Under the pieces are notes generated by a model that was not told the DNA's origin, ran no database searches, and worked only from the letters and a program-made list of their open reading frames with translations. A program made the translations under genes and the position numbers. Below are positions 10,021 to 20,970 of a stretch of 64,000 bases of DNA, in pieces (positions within the stretch are counted from its first letter, which is position 1; every line of letters begins with the position of its first letter). Source of the stretch: Proteles cristata cristata (taxonomy: Eukaryota > Chordata > Mammalia > Carnivora > Hyaenidae); NCBI GenBank assembly GCA_017311185.1, contig JAESUZ010003403.1:1-64000 (forward strand), written 5' to 3'.

Positions 10021-10490
10021 TAGGAAAAAAGATAAGAGGGTAGAAGAAATAGTTAAAATGTTAATGACTGATAATTTCTTAAACTCACTGAAGACCTCAA
10101 GGTCAAGACTAAAGATCTAAGGACTTCATCCAGGATAAATTCAAGTAAAACTATACATAGTTCCATCAAGTAAAACCTGGCGAAAGACAAAATGAAAATC
10201 TTAAAATCAACTGGAGGAGGTATCAAAACCCTCTATTACCTTCAATGGAACCAAAATAAGACTGATAGTTACCTTTTAATAGAAGCAAAGGAAGCCAGAG
10301 AACAATATCTGTCTATAAAATGTTGAAGGTTAGTAACTGCAAATCTAAAAGTCTATATCCAGTTAAAATATCCTTTGACAAATAAGCCTACTGAACTCAT
10401 TTACAGACAAAAAACTAAGAAATTTTGTTACCAGTAGGCCTATGTAAAAGTAAATAGCAAAAGATGTTTAGGCATGAAAATTTGCCTTCT
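10021..10490 (+). mobile_element. HAL1/L1ME-like old LINE fragment
   Basis: The sense order CTTAAAATCAACTGGAGGAG, GGAACCAAAATAAGACTGA, AAAGTCTATATCCAGTTAAA and TTACCAGTAGGCC parallels the ORF1-side sequence of L1ME/HAL1 elements. Frames are broken. Confidence 0.7.
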
Positions 10491-10949
10491 GTGCAAATAT
10501 TTCTGATTTGCAAAGTGTGGGACTTGAGATCAGGAATGGGAACATCTTGGTGGATGCCCTGGGAAACCTTGTATCCCCAATTCCAAAGAACACTAAGCCT
10601 TTGTAAACTCAGTTTTTGAGTACAAGCTAAAAACTAGACTCTTCCTACCCTACAGTTCCACTCAGGTGTGGCCCTAAAAGACAGAAGAGAGGCGAGAAAA
10701 GAAGAGTTCCCAATGGGCAGAGATTTGGGTAGTATTGTTGTTATCCACATTTTTGTTGGTGTGTGAAAAGAGAAGTATCTCTAAGTAATATATATAGAGC
10801 TATTGGTTTGGTGGGTTGGTGAGGTGGTTGGAAGGAAAATATTGGGTGATCAGGTTTGGATGGTTGGTGCATGGTTGAAAGGAAAATATTACAAGATCAG
10901 AGAGAAAATGGTCTGGGGAAGAGGCATGGGGTTGAAACTTTAAGATAAT
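10491..10949. other. Unassigned sequence
   Basis: Not recognised. It contains two similar 17-base blocks (GGTTGGAAGGAAAATAT near 10827 and GGTTGAAAGGAAAATAT near 10872). Confidence 0.35.
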
Positions 10950-11756
10950 GTTTGAGTAGGAGCTAAGATGGCTCACTTGCCTGTCTCTCAAACACAGCCA
11001 GATAAACAAAAACTCATTGGGAATGCCCAAGAAATTGATCTGAGAACTAACAGAACAGAAGAGAGGCCACATTGTGGAAGGTAGAAGGTGAGGAGACCTG
11101 ATTTGGGGGAGAAATGGATCGTGGGTGCTGTGGAGGGGAGGGAGCCCTGGGCACAGAGAGACTTGAGAGAGAGAAAGGAGTACACAAGGAATAGCACATG
11201 GAAAATACTTCCCCAAATCCATTGACTGGGAAAACAAGTGGGGCTGATTTTTGTGAGTTTTTATAGGCAGTTAGGCGCAAAACTAGAACTTTACTATCAT
11301 TTTCGACAAAGCAAGAAAGACTACCTAATGGAAAAAAGAGAGTCTCTTTAACAAGTGGTATCGGAAAAACTGGACAGCAACATGCAGAAGAATGAAACTG
11401 GATCACTTCCTTATACTATACATAAAAATAAATTCAAAATGGATGTAGTATCTAAATGTGCAACAGGAAACCATCAAAATTCTAGAAGAGAACACAGCCA
11501 GCAACCTGTTTGACATTAGCCATAGCATCCTCTTGCTAGACACATCTCCTGAAGCAAGGGAAACTAAAGCAACAATGAACTTCTGGGACTTCATCAAGAT
11601 AAAAAGTTTCTGCACAGGGAAGGATACAGTCAACAAAACTAAAAGGCAACCTATGGAATGGGAGAAGATATTTGGAAATGACATATCTGGTAAAGGAATC
11701 AAATCTATAAAGAACTTATCAAACTCAGTACCCAAAAAATAAATAATCCAGGTAAT
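10950..11756 (+). mobile_element. Internally deleted carnivore LINE-1: 5' UTR joined to distal ORF2 (first piece)
   Basis: From 10950 to about 11298 the sequence matches my recollection of an older carnivore L1 5' UTR: GTAGGAGCTAAGATGGCTC, then CACAGCCAGATAAAC, AAGAAATTGATCTGAGAAC and GGAGGGAGCCCTGGGC. At about 11298 it switches to ORF2 downstream of the RT domain (TTTTCGACAAAGCAAGAAAG, then AACAAGTGGTATCGG). An open segment at 11458-11742 has the usual ORF2 residues around KSFCTGKDTVNKTKRQP. ORF1 and the endonuclease and RT parts of ORF2 are missing. A SINE interrupts it at 11757. Confidence 0.85.
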
Positions 11757-11989
11757 GGGGCACCTGGGTGGCTCACTCAGGTAAGCATCTGACTTCAGCT
11801 CGGGTCATGATCTCAAGGTTCACGGGTTCGAGCCCCGCATCGGGCTCTGTGCTAACAGCTAGCTCAGAGCCTAGTGCCTGCTTTGGATTCTGTATCTCCC
11901 TCTCTCTCTGACTCTCTCCTGCTCACGCTCTCTCTCTCTCTCTCTCTCTCTCTCAGAAATAAATAAAACATTTAAAAAAACCCACAACA
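11757..11989 (+). mobile_element. CAN-SINE, group B, inside L1
   Basis: GGGGCACCTGGGTGGCTCAC head, with AACAGCTAGCTCAGAGCC (group B insertion), CTCTGACTCTC and CAGAAATAAATAAAAC. The CT tract is a long pure run. A probable TSD AAATAATCCAGGTAA (11741-11755) recurs as AAATAACCAGGTAA ending at 12002. Confidence 0.95.
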
Positions 11990-12153
11990 AATAACCAGGT
12001 AAAAAATGGACAAAAGACATGAGTAAACGTCTTTCCAAAGAAAAGATCCAGATGGCTAACAGACACATGAAAAAATGTTCAACATCACTCATCATCAGGA
12101 AAATACAAATCAAAACTACAATGAAATATCACATCACACCTGTCAGAATGGCT
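11990..12153 (+). mobile_element. Internally deleted LINE-1 (second piece)
   Basis: ORF2 resumes after the SINE: GTAAACGTCTTTCCAAAG, CAACATCACTCATCATCAGG and CACACCTGTCAGAATGGCT. It stops abruptly near 12153 without ORF2's end or a 3' UTR, so the copy is truncated at its 3' side too. Confidence 0.9.
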
Positions 12154-13088
12154 ATCCGAGTGAGAAAGAGAGTGAATGTTGTGGTGTGCTGTCCACACTC
12201 ACCTGCATTCCTTTGCAACTGAGGCACCCATTCCCTGACTGTCAGGGGCAGTGCTGCTGATGCCTTATCTCGTGTCTGTCACTGAGGACTTCCTTCAGCC
12301 AAAGGGAACTAACTTAATGACATTCTGCTTTTCTCCTAGTTGATGCAGGAAAAGAGACACCAGGCCTGTCTCAATTCAGATATTTCAGAAATACTATTTT
12401 AGTTTGCTTTGAAACTGCCTCATAGTTCAGATTTCCCTCTTTTCCCAGTGACGTTTGTCTTGCTCCCTTATAGATGTTGTATCCAGAAGAGTTTCTGTTT
12501 GCACATCTCAGAATCTCACAACCTGTGTCGCAGAGAATGTGACCTCTGACATTGTGAGGAGTATAGTCACACAGCTTAATCCATAGTGGAAGTTCGGAGC
12601 TAAGGAAATAATTAGTACCAAGTAAACAGATGATAGGGGATCTAGAGAAGTAAGAATATATTTGAGGCAGAATAAATCGAGAAGGTAGAGACATCACCAT
12701 TTAAAATTTAAGTGGGAGTGTGGGAGAGATGGTCAGTCACTTGTGATTTTTAGGTGTTTGGAGTTAGTTCATAATGTGAACTGGAAAGAGAGCAGAGTTA
12801 GGAGAGAGAATGAGATATTGGTTTAGGATACAATTTTAGTCGCTTAGAGACCTCTCAGAAGAGTCAGTGGCATGTAGATGTGAACTGAAGTCATGGAATT
12901 AGAAGGGACTGTTTCAGGGATTTTTACTTCAAAAACAGAAGGCAGTGGGTTCAAACCAGAGGAATAGAGACTTTGAGATGATCAAAGGAATGGGGGAAGT
13001 TCCAAAAGATGGTCCACTGAGCTGAGACAGAGAAGGAGATAAAAATAACCTGTCCATTTTTGTTTGATGAAAAGTCATATTTTTGTTT
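12154..13088. other. Unassigned sequence
   Basis: No repeat or exon is recognised in this 0.9-kb block. The 109-codon minus-strand open frame at 12371-12700 shows no family features and is probably chance. Confidence 0.4.
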
Positions 13089-13097
13089 GCAATTTTG

Positions 13098-13305
13098 TAT
13101 ATGTTTATTTATTTTTGAGAGAGACAGAGACAGAGTGTGAGGTGGGGAGATGCAGAGAGAGAGAGGGAGACACAGAATCTGAAGCAGGCTCCAGGCTCTG
13201 AGCTGTCAGCACAGAGCACAACACGGGGCTTGAACTCATGAACCCGTGAGATCATGACCTGAGCTGAAGTCAGACGCTTAACCAACTGAGCCACCCATGT
13301 GCCCC
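13098..13305 (-). mobile_element. CAN-SINE, group A
   Basis: Inverted element with GAGCTGTCAGCACAGAGC and a CCACCCATGTGCCCC end. TSD TGCAATTTT at 13089-13097 and 13306-13314. Confidence 0.96.
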
Positions 13306-13682
13306 TGCAATTTTTCTTTATCACTTAAAACACAAAAAGATTTTCATCACATTTGTTGTTTTCCCTGGTAGCTAGAGTACTAAATGAAAATGCTTTATCA
13401 AAATAACTTCACAGTGAATATTTATCCCATATTTTCTCATATACCTAAAATACATGTTTTTATGAACTCAATGCATCCTAATATTAAGTTAACTAGATAA
13501 TATTCAAAACAATTCAAGTGAAAAGATAATTCACTAGAACATTTTTTTTCTAAATATTCTTGAACCTTTTTCCTGTTAACCAAGGATCTAGCTATTATGT
13601 TTCCTTAGGACTAAAGGACGTTTGGAGAATCTGAGATTTATATTGTAATTCTTGATTGTTTCTAAATGTTTTAACTCGTTTG
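13306..13682. other. Unassigned AT-rich sequence
   Basis: I see nothing recognisable here. Confidence 0.4.
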
Positions 13683-14133
13683 AATAATGGTCACTGAAAA
13701 TTCATGTCCACCTGGAACCTATGAATGTGTTCTTCTTTGAAAATAGGTTCTTTACATATGTCATCAAGTTCAGATGTGGTCGAACTGGATTAGGATGAGC
13801 CCTAAACCCAGTATGACAGGGGCCCTCTTAGGAAGAGGGGGATTTAGACACAGACACACACACAGAGAAGATGTGCACGTGAAGATGGAGGAAGAAACTG
13901 GAACGATATAGCCTCAATCTAAGAAAGATGATGGATTGCCAGCAACCACCAGAAGCTAGGAAGAATCAATGAAGGAATCTTTCTTAAAGTGTCCCAGGAA
14001 GATATGGCCCTGACAACAGCTTGATTTCAAACTTCTAGCCTCCTGGACTGTGAGGAATACATTTGCTATTGTTTTAAGTCACCGAGTTTGTGGTGATTTT
14101 TTTTTTTACCACAGCCCTAGGAAACAAATATAA
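13683..14133 (+). mobile_element. MLT-type LTR (ERVL/MaLR class)
   Basis: The order of landmarks matches MLT LTRs: CACCTGGAACCTATGAATGT, AAAATAGGTTCTTTACATAT, TTAGACACAGACACACACAC, GATTGCCAGCAACCACCAG, AGAAGCTAGGAAGA, TTCTAGCCTCCTGGACTGTG, and CACAGCCCTAGGAAACAAAT at the 3' end. The first bases are eroded. No internal region is recognised on either side, so this may be a solo LTR. Confidence 0.85.
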
Positions 14134-14930
14134 TATTTATTCAAAGGAGAATTTGAAAATGCCCATGTGTTTGCTTTTTCTGGTATGCTTTTGCCCTCAA
14201 TTGCTTCTGGATTTAAAATGAGAAATAGAATTGTTTGGAGAGCTGTTTTTTGGTGTTGGGGTTTTGTTATTTTTTTTTAATATAGCCTATAACCTAGACT
14301 TAATTTTCTCCTTCAAAATCACTAAAGCCATTGTCTGTGCAATTGACCCTGATAATAACCATACTCTGTGATATGTCAGTTTGTCACCTGCTTTCTCTTG
14401 CCTCTTACCTATACCTTTTGTAATTACTTTAATTTCATTATGCAAATATGATAGCATTATTATATACATATGTTTCCTAAGGTAGGAAACATATAAGCCC
14501 TTAGAATGAATCATTTAAATAATAGAATAATTTTAAAAATTTAAAATATCTATTTTCTCCTTCTGACCTCTTGATGTATCTCTCTCTCTCTCTGTCTCTA
14601 TCAGATCTGATGAAAGTAGGCATAGAATTCATGTTTATTACATCTTTCTAATAGTTCATATACTTATAGAAAGGCAGTAAGTGGTCATAGCCAAGATGTG
14701 CAAAATGTGTATTTTTTTTAAACTGGCTTACCTAACTGTAGCTAATTTTATGGCCATCATTATGGCCTATTAGTAACCTTATGGCTAATTTTTCTGAAGC
14801 TATAAAATTCTTGATTTTTCAAGTAAAGGTTTTTTGTTTGTTTTTAATAGTTTGTAATAAATAGAATGTGTATTATCACCAGTGTTTCACTCTCAACTGT
14901 TCTTAGCTTACATTTCTTTCCCCCAAGATG
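14134..14930. other. Unassigned AT-rich sequence with a short CT tract
   Basis: It contains a (TC)n run at 14579-14593 but no recognisable element. Confidence 0.4.
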
Positions 14931-15249
14931 GTGTGGTTATTGAGCAAAGCTTATCTACTGTCATTCAGCCAGTCAGTCCATTTCAGGCAGCCAGATTGGG
15001 GGCAGAGTTGCATCACCTCAGCCCACCCGCCTAGAGGCTGTTCTCAGATGTGCTAGGGGACAATCAGCACAGATCCCCGAGGGAGCCTAGCCTTCTCTCC
15101 AGTCCTACACTTGGCCACATTCTTCGAACAAAACTGGAATATTTATGGGCTGGTGGTTGCCTAATTACCTTTTCCAGCTTTATTTCCATTATAATTTGCA
15201 TATTAGACTGGCATTGCAAGGTTGAAGCTTCTTGACTACCAGTCCATCA
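14931..15249. other. Unassigned, GC-richer than neighbours
   Basis: It may be the upstream part of the retroviral remnant that follows, but I cannot show this. Its 61-codon open frame is not recognised. Confidence 0.3.
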
Positions 15250-16268
15250 TTCCAGTAAAGTAGGACACAGCTCTCTTTTTCACAGATTCTCTGAAATCTA
15301 TATTAATATTTCCACCACTTCCTTCCCTTGATTTTAATCCACAAGCAGAGATCCAAGATACGCACATGAACTCTCGCCTTGTCCACTCCTCTCCTCTGTC
15401 ATCAATTCTACTTCCTTCTGGAAAGGATAGTCCTGACATCAGGTATATCTTCTTTAGTCAGCCTGATTCAGCCCCTAGAAATCACGGATGCCACCAGGTC
15501 TCCTTGTGTCCAGCAACCAGCGGGCAAGAGGAGAAGTCATCATAATGGCTGTGCTATTTGACACTGCCCGGCAGGTGAGGTAGGGCTACTTTTCCATGAT
15601 GGAGGTCTGAGGAATATCTGTGGAGCTCAGGTGACCCTCTTACACTGCTCTTGACTACCATTTACCCTATTGTGACTATGAATGGACATGTGGAGGAACC
15701 CGGGACTGAAAATGGTATGATTAACCTTCTGGAGTGAAGGTGTGTATCACACTACCAAATAAACTACTGAGATCTGTTTTGGTTGTAGCTGAGCCTTAGG
15801 GAAATTCAGAATCTATGGTGACGTGTGAGAGGGTGAATCTCAGTTGTGGCCCTGAGATTGCCAGAAGCTGGGGGAAGGGGACTGTAGGTCATCCTGCTAA
15901 TCTTCTGCTTAGGAATTTTCCTTCAGAAAGAAAAGCCATGGGAATCATTCAAGACCTGATACTTGGACTTGTGTGAAGTGGATTTTTGCACACAAAGGGT
16001 TCTGAGAATTGCTTCATTTGATAACTGAATGAAGGCCCCAGCTGTTGTACTCTGAAACCCAACAACCATGCCTCCTGTACAGCTCCCCGGCAGTGACGGA
16101 GCAGAAGGGGTATTGAGGCAGGCCCGTTCCTGGGAAACTAGGAATCCTTTGACAATCCATTCAAAGCTCAAGGATTCCCTGGATACTTTGCTGAACCTGC
16201 CTTAGACTGCAAAGCAGTCCATGATGCTTCCACCCAATCTTCTCGTACTCTCTCCTTCACTTGTGGTC
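15250..16268 (+). mobile_element. Probable ERVL-class internal remnant (3' pol / dUTPase side)
   Basis: This GC-richer block has the base texture and order I associate with the 3' part of ERVL internal sequence, where ERVL elements carry a dUTPase-like region after integrase. The stretch near 15520-15600 (AGTCATCATAATGGCTGTGC and following) sits where that region would be. Frames are broken by stops and frameshifts and there is no intact protein. An old LTR or an unrelated repeat is the alternative. Confidence 0.42.
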
Positions 16269-16283
16269 AGAATTAAATCACCA
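16269..16283 (+). repeat. Target-site duplication, left copy
   Basis: AGAATTAAATCACCA, repeated exactly at 16502-16516. Confidence 0.97.
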
Positions 16284-16501
16284 GGGGCGCCTGGGTGGCT
16301 TAGTCGGTTAAGCGTTCGACTTTAGCTTAGGTCATGATCTCGCAGTTCATGGGTCCGAGCCCCGCGTTGGGCTCTGTGCTGACTGCCAGCTCAGAGCCTG
16401 GAGCCTGTTTCAGAGTCTGTGACTCCCTCTCTCTCTGACCCTCCCCTGCTCACGCTGTCTCTCTCTCTCTCCTAGAGATAAATAAAACATAAAAAAAAAA
16501 A
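16284..16501 (+). mobile_element. CAN-SINE, group C (young)
   Basis: GGGGCGCCTGGGTGGCTTAG head, GACTGCCAGCTCAGAGCC, GTTTCAGAGTCTGTGACTCC and CTCCTAGAGATAAATAAAAC all fit group C. Many CpGs survive (GATCTCGCAG, GAGCCCCGCGTTGG). It is flanked by a perfect 15-bp TSD. Confidence 0.98.
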
Positions 16502-16516
16502 AGAATTAAATCACCA
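16502..16516 (+). repeat. Target-site duplication, right copy
   Basis: Identical to 16269-16283. Confidence 0.97.
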
Positions 16517-16584
16517 ATCATGAATTTTTCAACCCCATTCAACTTCATCCCTGTTTCCTTTTCACACAGATATTTCCTCTTTTA

Positions 16585-16789
16585 TTATGTTTTTTAATCT
16601 TTATTTTTGAGAGAGAGACAGAGTGTGAGCAAGGGAGGGGCAGACAGAGAGGGAGCCAGAATCTGAAGCAGGCTTCAGGCTCTGAGCTCTCAGCACAGAT
16701 CCTGAAATGGATCTTAAACCCACCAACTGTGATATCATGACCTGAGCTGAAGCTGGACACTTAATTGACTGACCCATCCAAGAACCCCT
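16585..16789 (-). mobile_element. CAN-SINE, group A
   Basis: Inverted relative to the SINE 83 bp upstream. Perfect 17-bp TSD AGATATTTCCTCTTTTA at 16568-16584 and 16790-16806. The head is mutated (GACCCATCCAAGAACCCC). Confidence 0.97.
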
Positions 16790-16806
16790 AGATATTTCCT
16801 CTTTTA

Positions 16807-17556
16807 ATGTCAATGTGTTTCATCCTGTCTTGGCATCCGATGCCCGTTGGAGAATAGGCAGTCAACCAATCTGGTATTCCCAGGGCTGGTTTCTGGGTGA
16901 CTGTTCTTGGACCTTATTCTCTCTGGCCTTATTTAGGATTAGATTTTTCCAGGTTTCTTATCCTGAGTCTTGTGCATTCTTTAGAACAATTTCTGTAGGT
17001 ATGAGTTTAGAGTCCAAGAATTTCCCCAGAGGTTTAAACATTATTGATTTGGGATTTCTTTGACTATTGGTCTCCTTACGTATTTAGTAGGTTTGCAAAA
17101 TACTTGTTTCTGATCATGTTTCTAGATATCTATTAAATGGATATTTTTAAAAAATCTCTTATAGGATAATAGTTTATTTTTTTTTATTATAAAGTGAGTT
17201 ACTAGAAGAAATAAAACTTAAAAATGTATTGGATGTTGAAGCAATGTCAGAATATTATGTCAGTTTCTAAACATTACTTTCAATATGTAAGCAAATGGGT
17301 AATAAACAATTCAGGAATCTACAAAAGTCTGTGAACCACATTTACAGAAGCAATTCTTTAGATCAGTTTCATGGGATGAAAGCTACTCATAGAAGTATTC
17401 TAGCATGGGTTTTTGATCTATAGAAATCCTGTTTCTTCAGATTTGTCCATGCTTTTATGTTGATCTTGAGTTAAAGTTTTCTGAATTGAGATATTTGAAA
17501 TTATACCTCTGACAAGGGAGGCAACTGGCTGAGAATTCCTCACTGGAGCATCAATA

Positions 17557-17558
<2 letters not shown>
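16807..17558. other. Unassigned sequence
   Basis: I see no repeat family or exon. Confidence 0.4.

Positions 17559-17606
<48 letters not shown>
17559..17606 (+). repeat. (GT)24 microsatellite
   Basis: A pure, uninterrupted GT dinucleotide run of 48 bp. Confidence 0.99.
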
Positions 17607-17609
<3 letters not shown>

Positions 17610-18077
17610 GAGTGAAACCAAGATGATCAGATTTGGTAGTTTCTCACTTCCCTCTCTATATGTTGGTACTTCCATTATTGGGTTAGAAAATTTGTTTTAT
17701 TTTACATTATATAGAATGTCAGATTACCAAACTTACATTTTTATTGTAGTCTGGCAAACAGGCTTTCTAAGAAAAACCATGCTTCTTCTCTTCTGTCTTC
17801 AAGTGTTCCTTACACATAGTGACATGTAGAATGCCCCCAAGAAATACCTAATGTATTATATATAGTTAGTTACCGATTTATTTAGTTACTTCCAAGCTCC
17901 CTACTTCTGTATTATTAGTAAATAGGAAGCAAACACCAGGCTATAGTGTACTTGGTAGTTTTTCAACAACATAACAAGTATTGACAGTTCCTTAGCTCAG
18001 AATGATGAGGTCCTCACTACTCTCTGCCCTATCTCCTCCATTTAGTCTGGCCTAAAAGACTTTAATGTCTCCCTTTT
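17607..18077. other. Unassigned sequence
   Basis: Nothing recognisable. Confidence 0.4.
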
Positions 18078-18391
18078 CTTAGTCTATTGAGACTGCTATT
18101 ACAAAAATGCCATAGACTAATTGGCTTATAAATGACGGAAATTTATTTCTTACAATAAACTAAAGTCTGGGAAGTCTAAGATCAAGGTGCTGGCACATTT
18201 GGTGTCTGGTGAGATTCTACTTCCTGGCTCCTAGACAGTCATCTTTTGGCTGCAACCTCACCTGGCAGAAACAGGGAAAGGAGTTCTCTGTGGTCTCTTT
18301 TATAAGGACATTAATCTCATTCATGAGGGCTCCACCCTTCCCAAGGCACATCTCTTAATAGCCTTGCATTGGAAATTAGGTTTCAAGATAG
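18078..18391 (-). mobile_element. MaLR-type LTR (first piece)
   Basis: Antisense LTR landmarks: TTAGTCTATTGAGACTGCTA, CCATAGACTAATTGGCTTAT, GAAATTTATTTCTTACA, AAGATCAAGGTGCTGG, TTCATGAGGGCTCCACCC. A SINE splits the element at 18392. Confidence 0.88.
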
Positions 18392-18591
18392 GAGGGCTGT
18401 TTGTTTGTTTAGAGAGAGAAAGAAAGCAGAGAAGGGGTAGAGAGAGAGAGAGAGAGAGACCAAGAATCCTAAGCACAGTTTGTGCTATCAGTGTAGAACC
18501 CGATGAGGGGCTCAAACTCACAAACTGAGATCATGACCTGAGCCGAAATCAAGATTTAGACACTTAACCAACTGAGTTACCCAGGCACCCC
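18392..18591 (-). mobile_element. CAN-SINE, group O, inside LTR
   Basis: It ends in GAGTTACCCAGGCACCCC, and GCCGAAATCAAGATTTAGAC marks the older group. A GA run (18440-18458) lies in its purine tract. Short candidate TSD AAGATA(G/T). Confidence 0.92.
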
Positions 18592-18632
18592 AAGATATGA
18601 ATCTTGAGGGACACAACCATTCATTCTATTCA
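18592..18632 (-). mobile_element. MaLR-type LTR (second piece)
   Basis: GATATGAATCTTGAGGGACA followed by CAACCATTCATTC is the U3 start of the LTR in antisense, and resumes directly after the SINE. Confidence 0.85.
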
Positions 18633-18639
18633 CTTGAAT

Positions 18640-18966
18640 AAACTTAAATCAGATCTCTTCCTGACACTAGATTCATGACCTCTTTTCTTAGAGCATTTAC
18701 TTTAGAATACTTGTAATGGTAAATGTTGTATATGCCCCATTGAGATACAAACCTTTTTGGAAGCTTCTTGACAGTTTTCTGAAACTTAGTAATGTCTTTC
18801 TCAGGGACTGGAAGCCAACCCTTTGGAAAGTAATCATCAAGAAATATAGTGCCCCTGTCTCCCATTTTCTGTGGTAGGATAGGGGCCTAACTTCAGTGGG
18901 AGCCTTGTTCCATGTTATTAAACTCTTGTCATCAAGGTACTTTTCTTTTTCCTTGAGTAAAGCCAA
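18640..18966 (-). mobile_element. Possible MaLR internal remnant next to its LTR
   Basis: On the minus strand this lies upstream of the LTR at 18632-18078, where the internal region of a provirus would precede its 3' LTR. Two overlapping minus-strand open frames (18966-18697 and 18865-18644) suggest old coding-like sequence broken by a frameshift. I do not recognise a conserved protein motif, so the call rests mainly on position. Confidence 0.35.
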
Positions 18967-18989
18967 TTAGGAAACACAGATGATCTATC

Positions 18990-19215
18990 ATGTCCCCACC
19001 TCAGCTCTTAAAGCTCTCCAACTCTCTTATTTCAGCAGAGTTGAATTTAAACAGAATCCTGGCATCAATCTCTTACTGCAAAAACCTTGAATTATGTCTC
19101 CCTTGCCTGTTTAACTTTATACAGTATGATTTTGTTTTGACAAGTTCATTCCATCATACGTTAATTACAATACCACTTCTTCCTGGTCCCAAATGCTTTA
19201 TCAGTCAGAAAATTT
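18990..19215 (+). mobile_element. L2-like LINE fragment
   Basis: CTCTTAAAGCTCTCCAACTC, then GAATTTAAACAGAATCCTGG and TCTCCCTTGCCTGTT, follow the order of the L2 3' region. It is very diverged. Confidence 0.45.
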
Positions 19216-20970
19216 TCCTCCATAGTGAAGTAATAGTGAAATCACAGTGGCCCAAACAGTGGGGAAGTATATTATCACTTTATCATAAAGTCTAGAAGAC
19301 GTGTGGAATTCAGGTTGATCCAGCAGTTTAGTGAGATAATTGAGGTGCACATGTGTTTCTGAGTCTCAGTATGTTTTCCACATGTTGAATCCGTGCTGAA
19401 GTTCTTTATACTCCTGGTTGCAGGATGGTTTCCAATATAAATGAAGCTAAATTCCTCCATTTTTAAAAAGAGAAGGAGGGAAAGAGAGAGAGAGAGAGAG
19501 AGATGTATTGATTTTCACAAATCTGACTTGAAAGTTGGAAACAATTATCATCAAGACTTCCAGCAATGTTCTGATTATACTTTTGCTTAAATTTGGCCAA
19601 ATTTCAGTCATAGTCACGAACAGAACACTGACAGCCACATTAACACTACATGAAGAGGATAGGGTAAAATGGTTGCTAGCTTTCAGTGATAATGTCCAAT
19701 ACAATATAATATCCTAGGGCTTTTGAATTTTTAAGGCACAGTTTAGTTCCATTTTTAAATTTAAGAAAATGGGAGTATAAAATTGTAATTTCTTTTAAAA
19801 CCAAAAAGTTTGTTAAAAATACCAAACATTTTATCTGATGTTCACATACTTCATTCTGAAACAGGATTGTCTGAATAATAATAATAATACTTGCTAATAT
19901 TTTGAGACTGGTCTTTTAGTTGGATTTCTTCACTTTTATCATTTTACTAGAAATATTGATTTCATGTTATGTTTTCTGTGCTTTTAACTTAATTGAAGAA
20001 CTGCACAATAAGTTTTTCCTTCGTATAATATGAATGCTTCCCACCATTCTTCTTCAGGCATGAAATTAATTGAAATGATTGTCATCATCACAGTTTTTAA
20101 TGTCATTGCAAGAAGAGTAAGATGGGTATTTAACGTTGAATTCACCATTGTAAGTCAATAAGTTTGGGAAGCAAAAAAAATTGAGGACACATAAAATCTT
20201 AACGATATATTTGTAATCACATCCTACTGAAAATATGTGTATTCAAATTGGATTATTAAAGTTAGAGTAAAACTTAGTTTGTATTGTGAATAACCGTTTG
20301 TTACCTTAAGGCAAATGACTTGCAGTAGGCTTGATTGTTATTTTGCAAGTTAATTTTGCTCTTCATTATCATTGGATAATTGTAAATCTCTGACTTGAGC
20401 CTCAAAGAAAATATACTTTCAACATAAGTAGCTGTGTAACTTCTATAACATCAAGTCATGCTGTTTCCAAAGAGGCAATATGAGAATGATTCATGTGAAC
20501 ACATAGGTTATATCATATATGTTTAAAATGCCATGATACTGCTCTCTTATTCTTTGAAAGTTGAAAGAAAATTATTTTTCAGTTTCATAAATATAGCATT
20601 ACTGCATACAGTCTTGCTCTTCTCCAAATCTGTTCTCTTATAATTTCTCAACTAATCATCTCAGCAATTTTTCATCCTATTAGAAACATCTCAACTGTTA
20701 TAGGTATTACTGATCTCTGAGAAGTTACCAGTGACTTTTAATTCACTTGCCACTTTGTGGGTTAGACTCCAGTGAGTAAAAAGAAATCTGTAGTTGAAAT
20801 AGGTGAAAGATAATGTAGGTGGTGCTCATTCAGTCTTATCAAATTGCAACTACTATTATTTAATAAATTCTGCTGGCAAACATGTAAAAAATATTCAAGG
20901 CATTGAAGAACACATCAAGAATATGTTCTTAAATATATTTATTTAGAAGATATTTTAATTAACCTTCCTA
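19216..20970. other. Repeat-poor AT-rich sequence
   Basis: Apart from a GA run (19482-19502) and (AAT)n at 19876-19889, no repeat is recognisable in about 1.75 kb. No exon-like open frame stands out. Confidence 0.4.

Noticed and set aside
10800..11237. Longest open frame in the window (145 codons, minus strand)
   Set aside because: It lies antisense to the L1 5' UTR and adjoining unique DNA, has no domain-like pattern, and is Pro/Ser/Leu-rich as expected from a translated purine-rich strand.
16284..16360. tRNA-gene-like A and B boxes (here and in every sense SINE)
   Set aside because: They belong to the tRNA-derived heads of CAN-SINEs, which lack a proper cloverleaf and terminator and are followed by the SINE body.
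17418..17829. Open frames containing poly-TH or poly-CV repeats
   Set aside because: They are translations of the (GT)24 tract in different frames.
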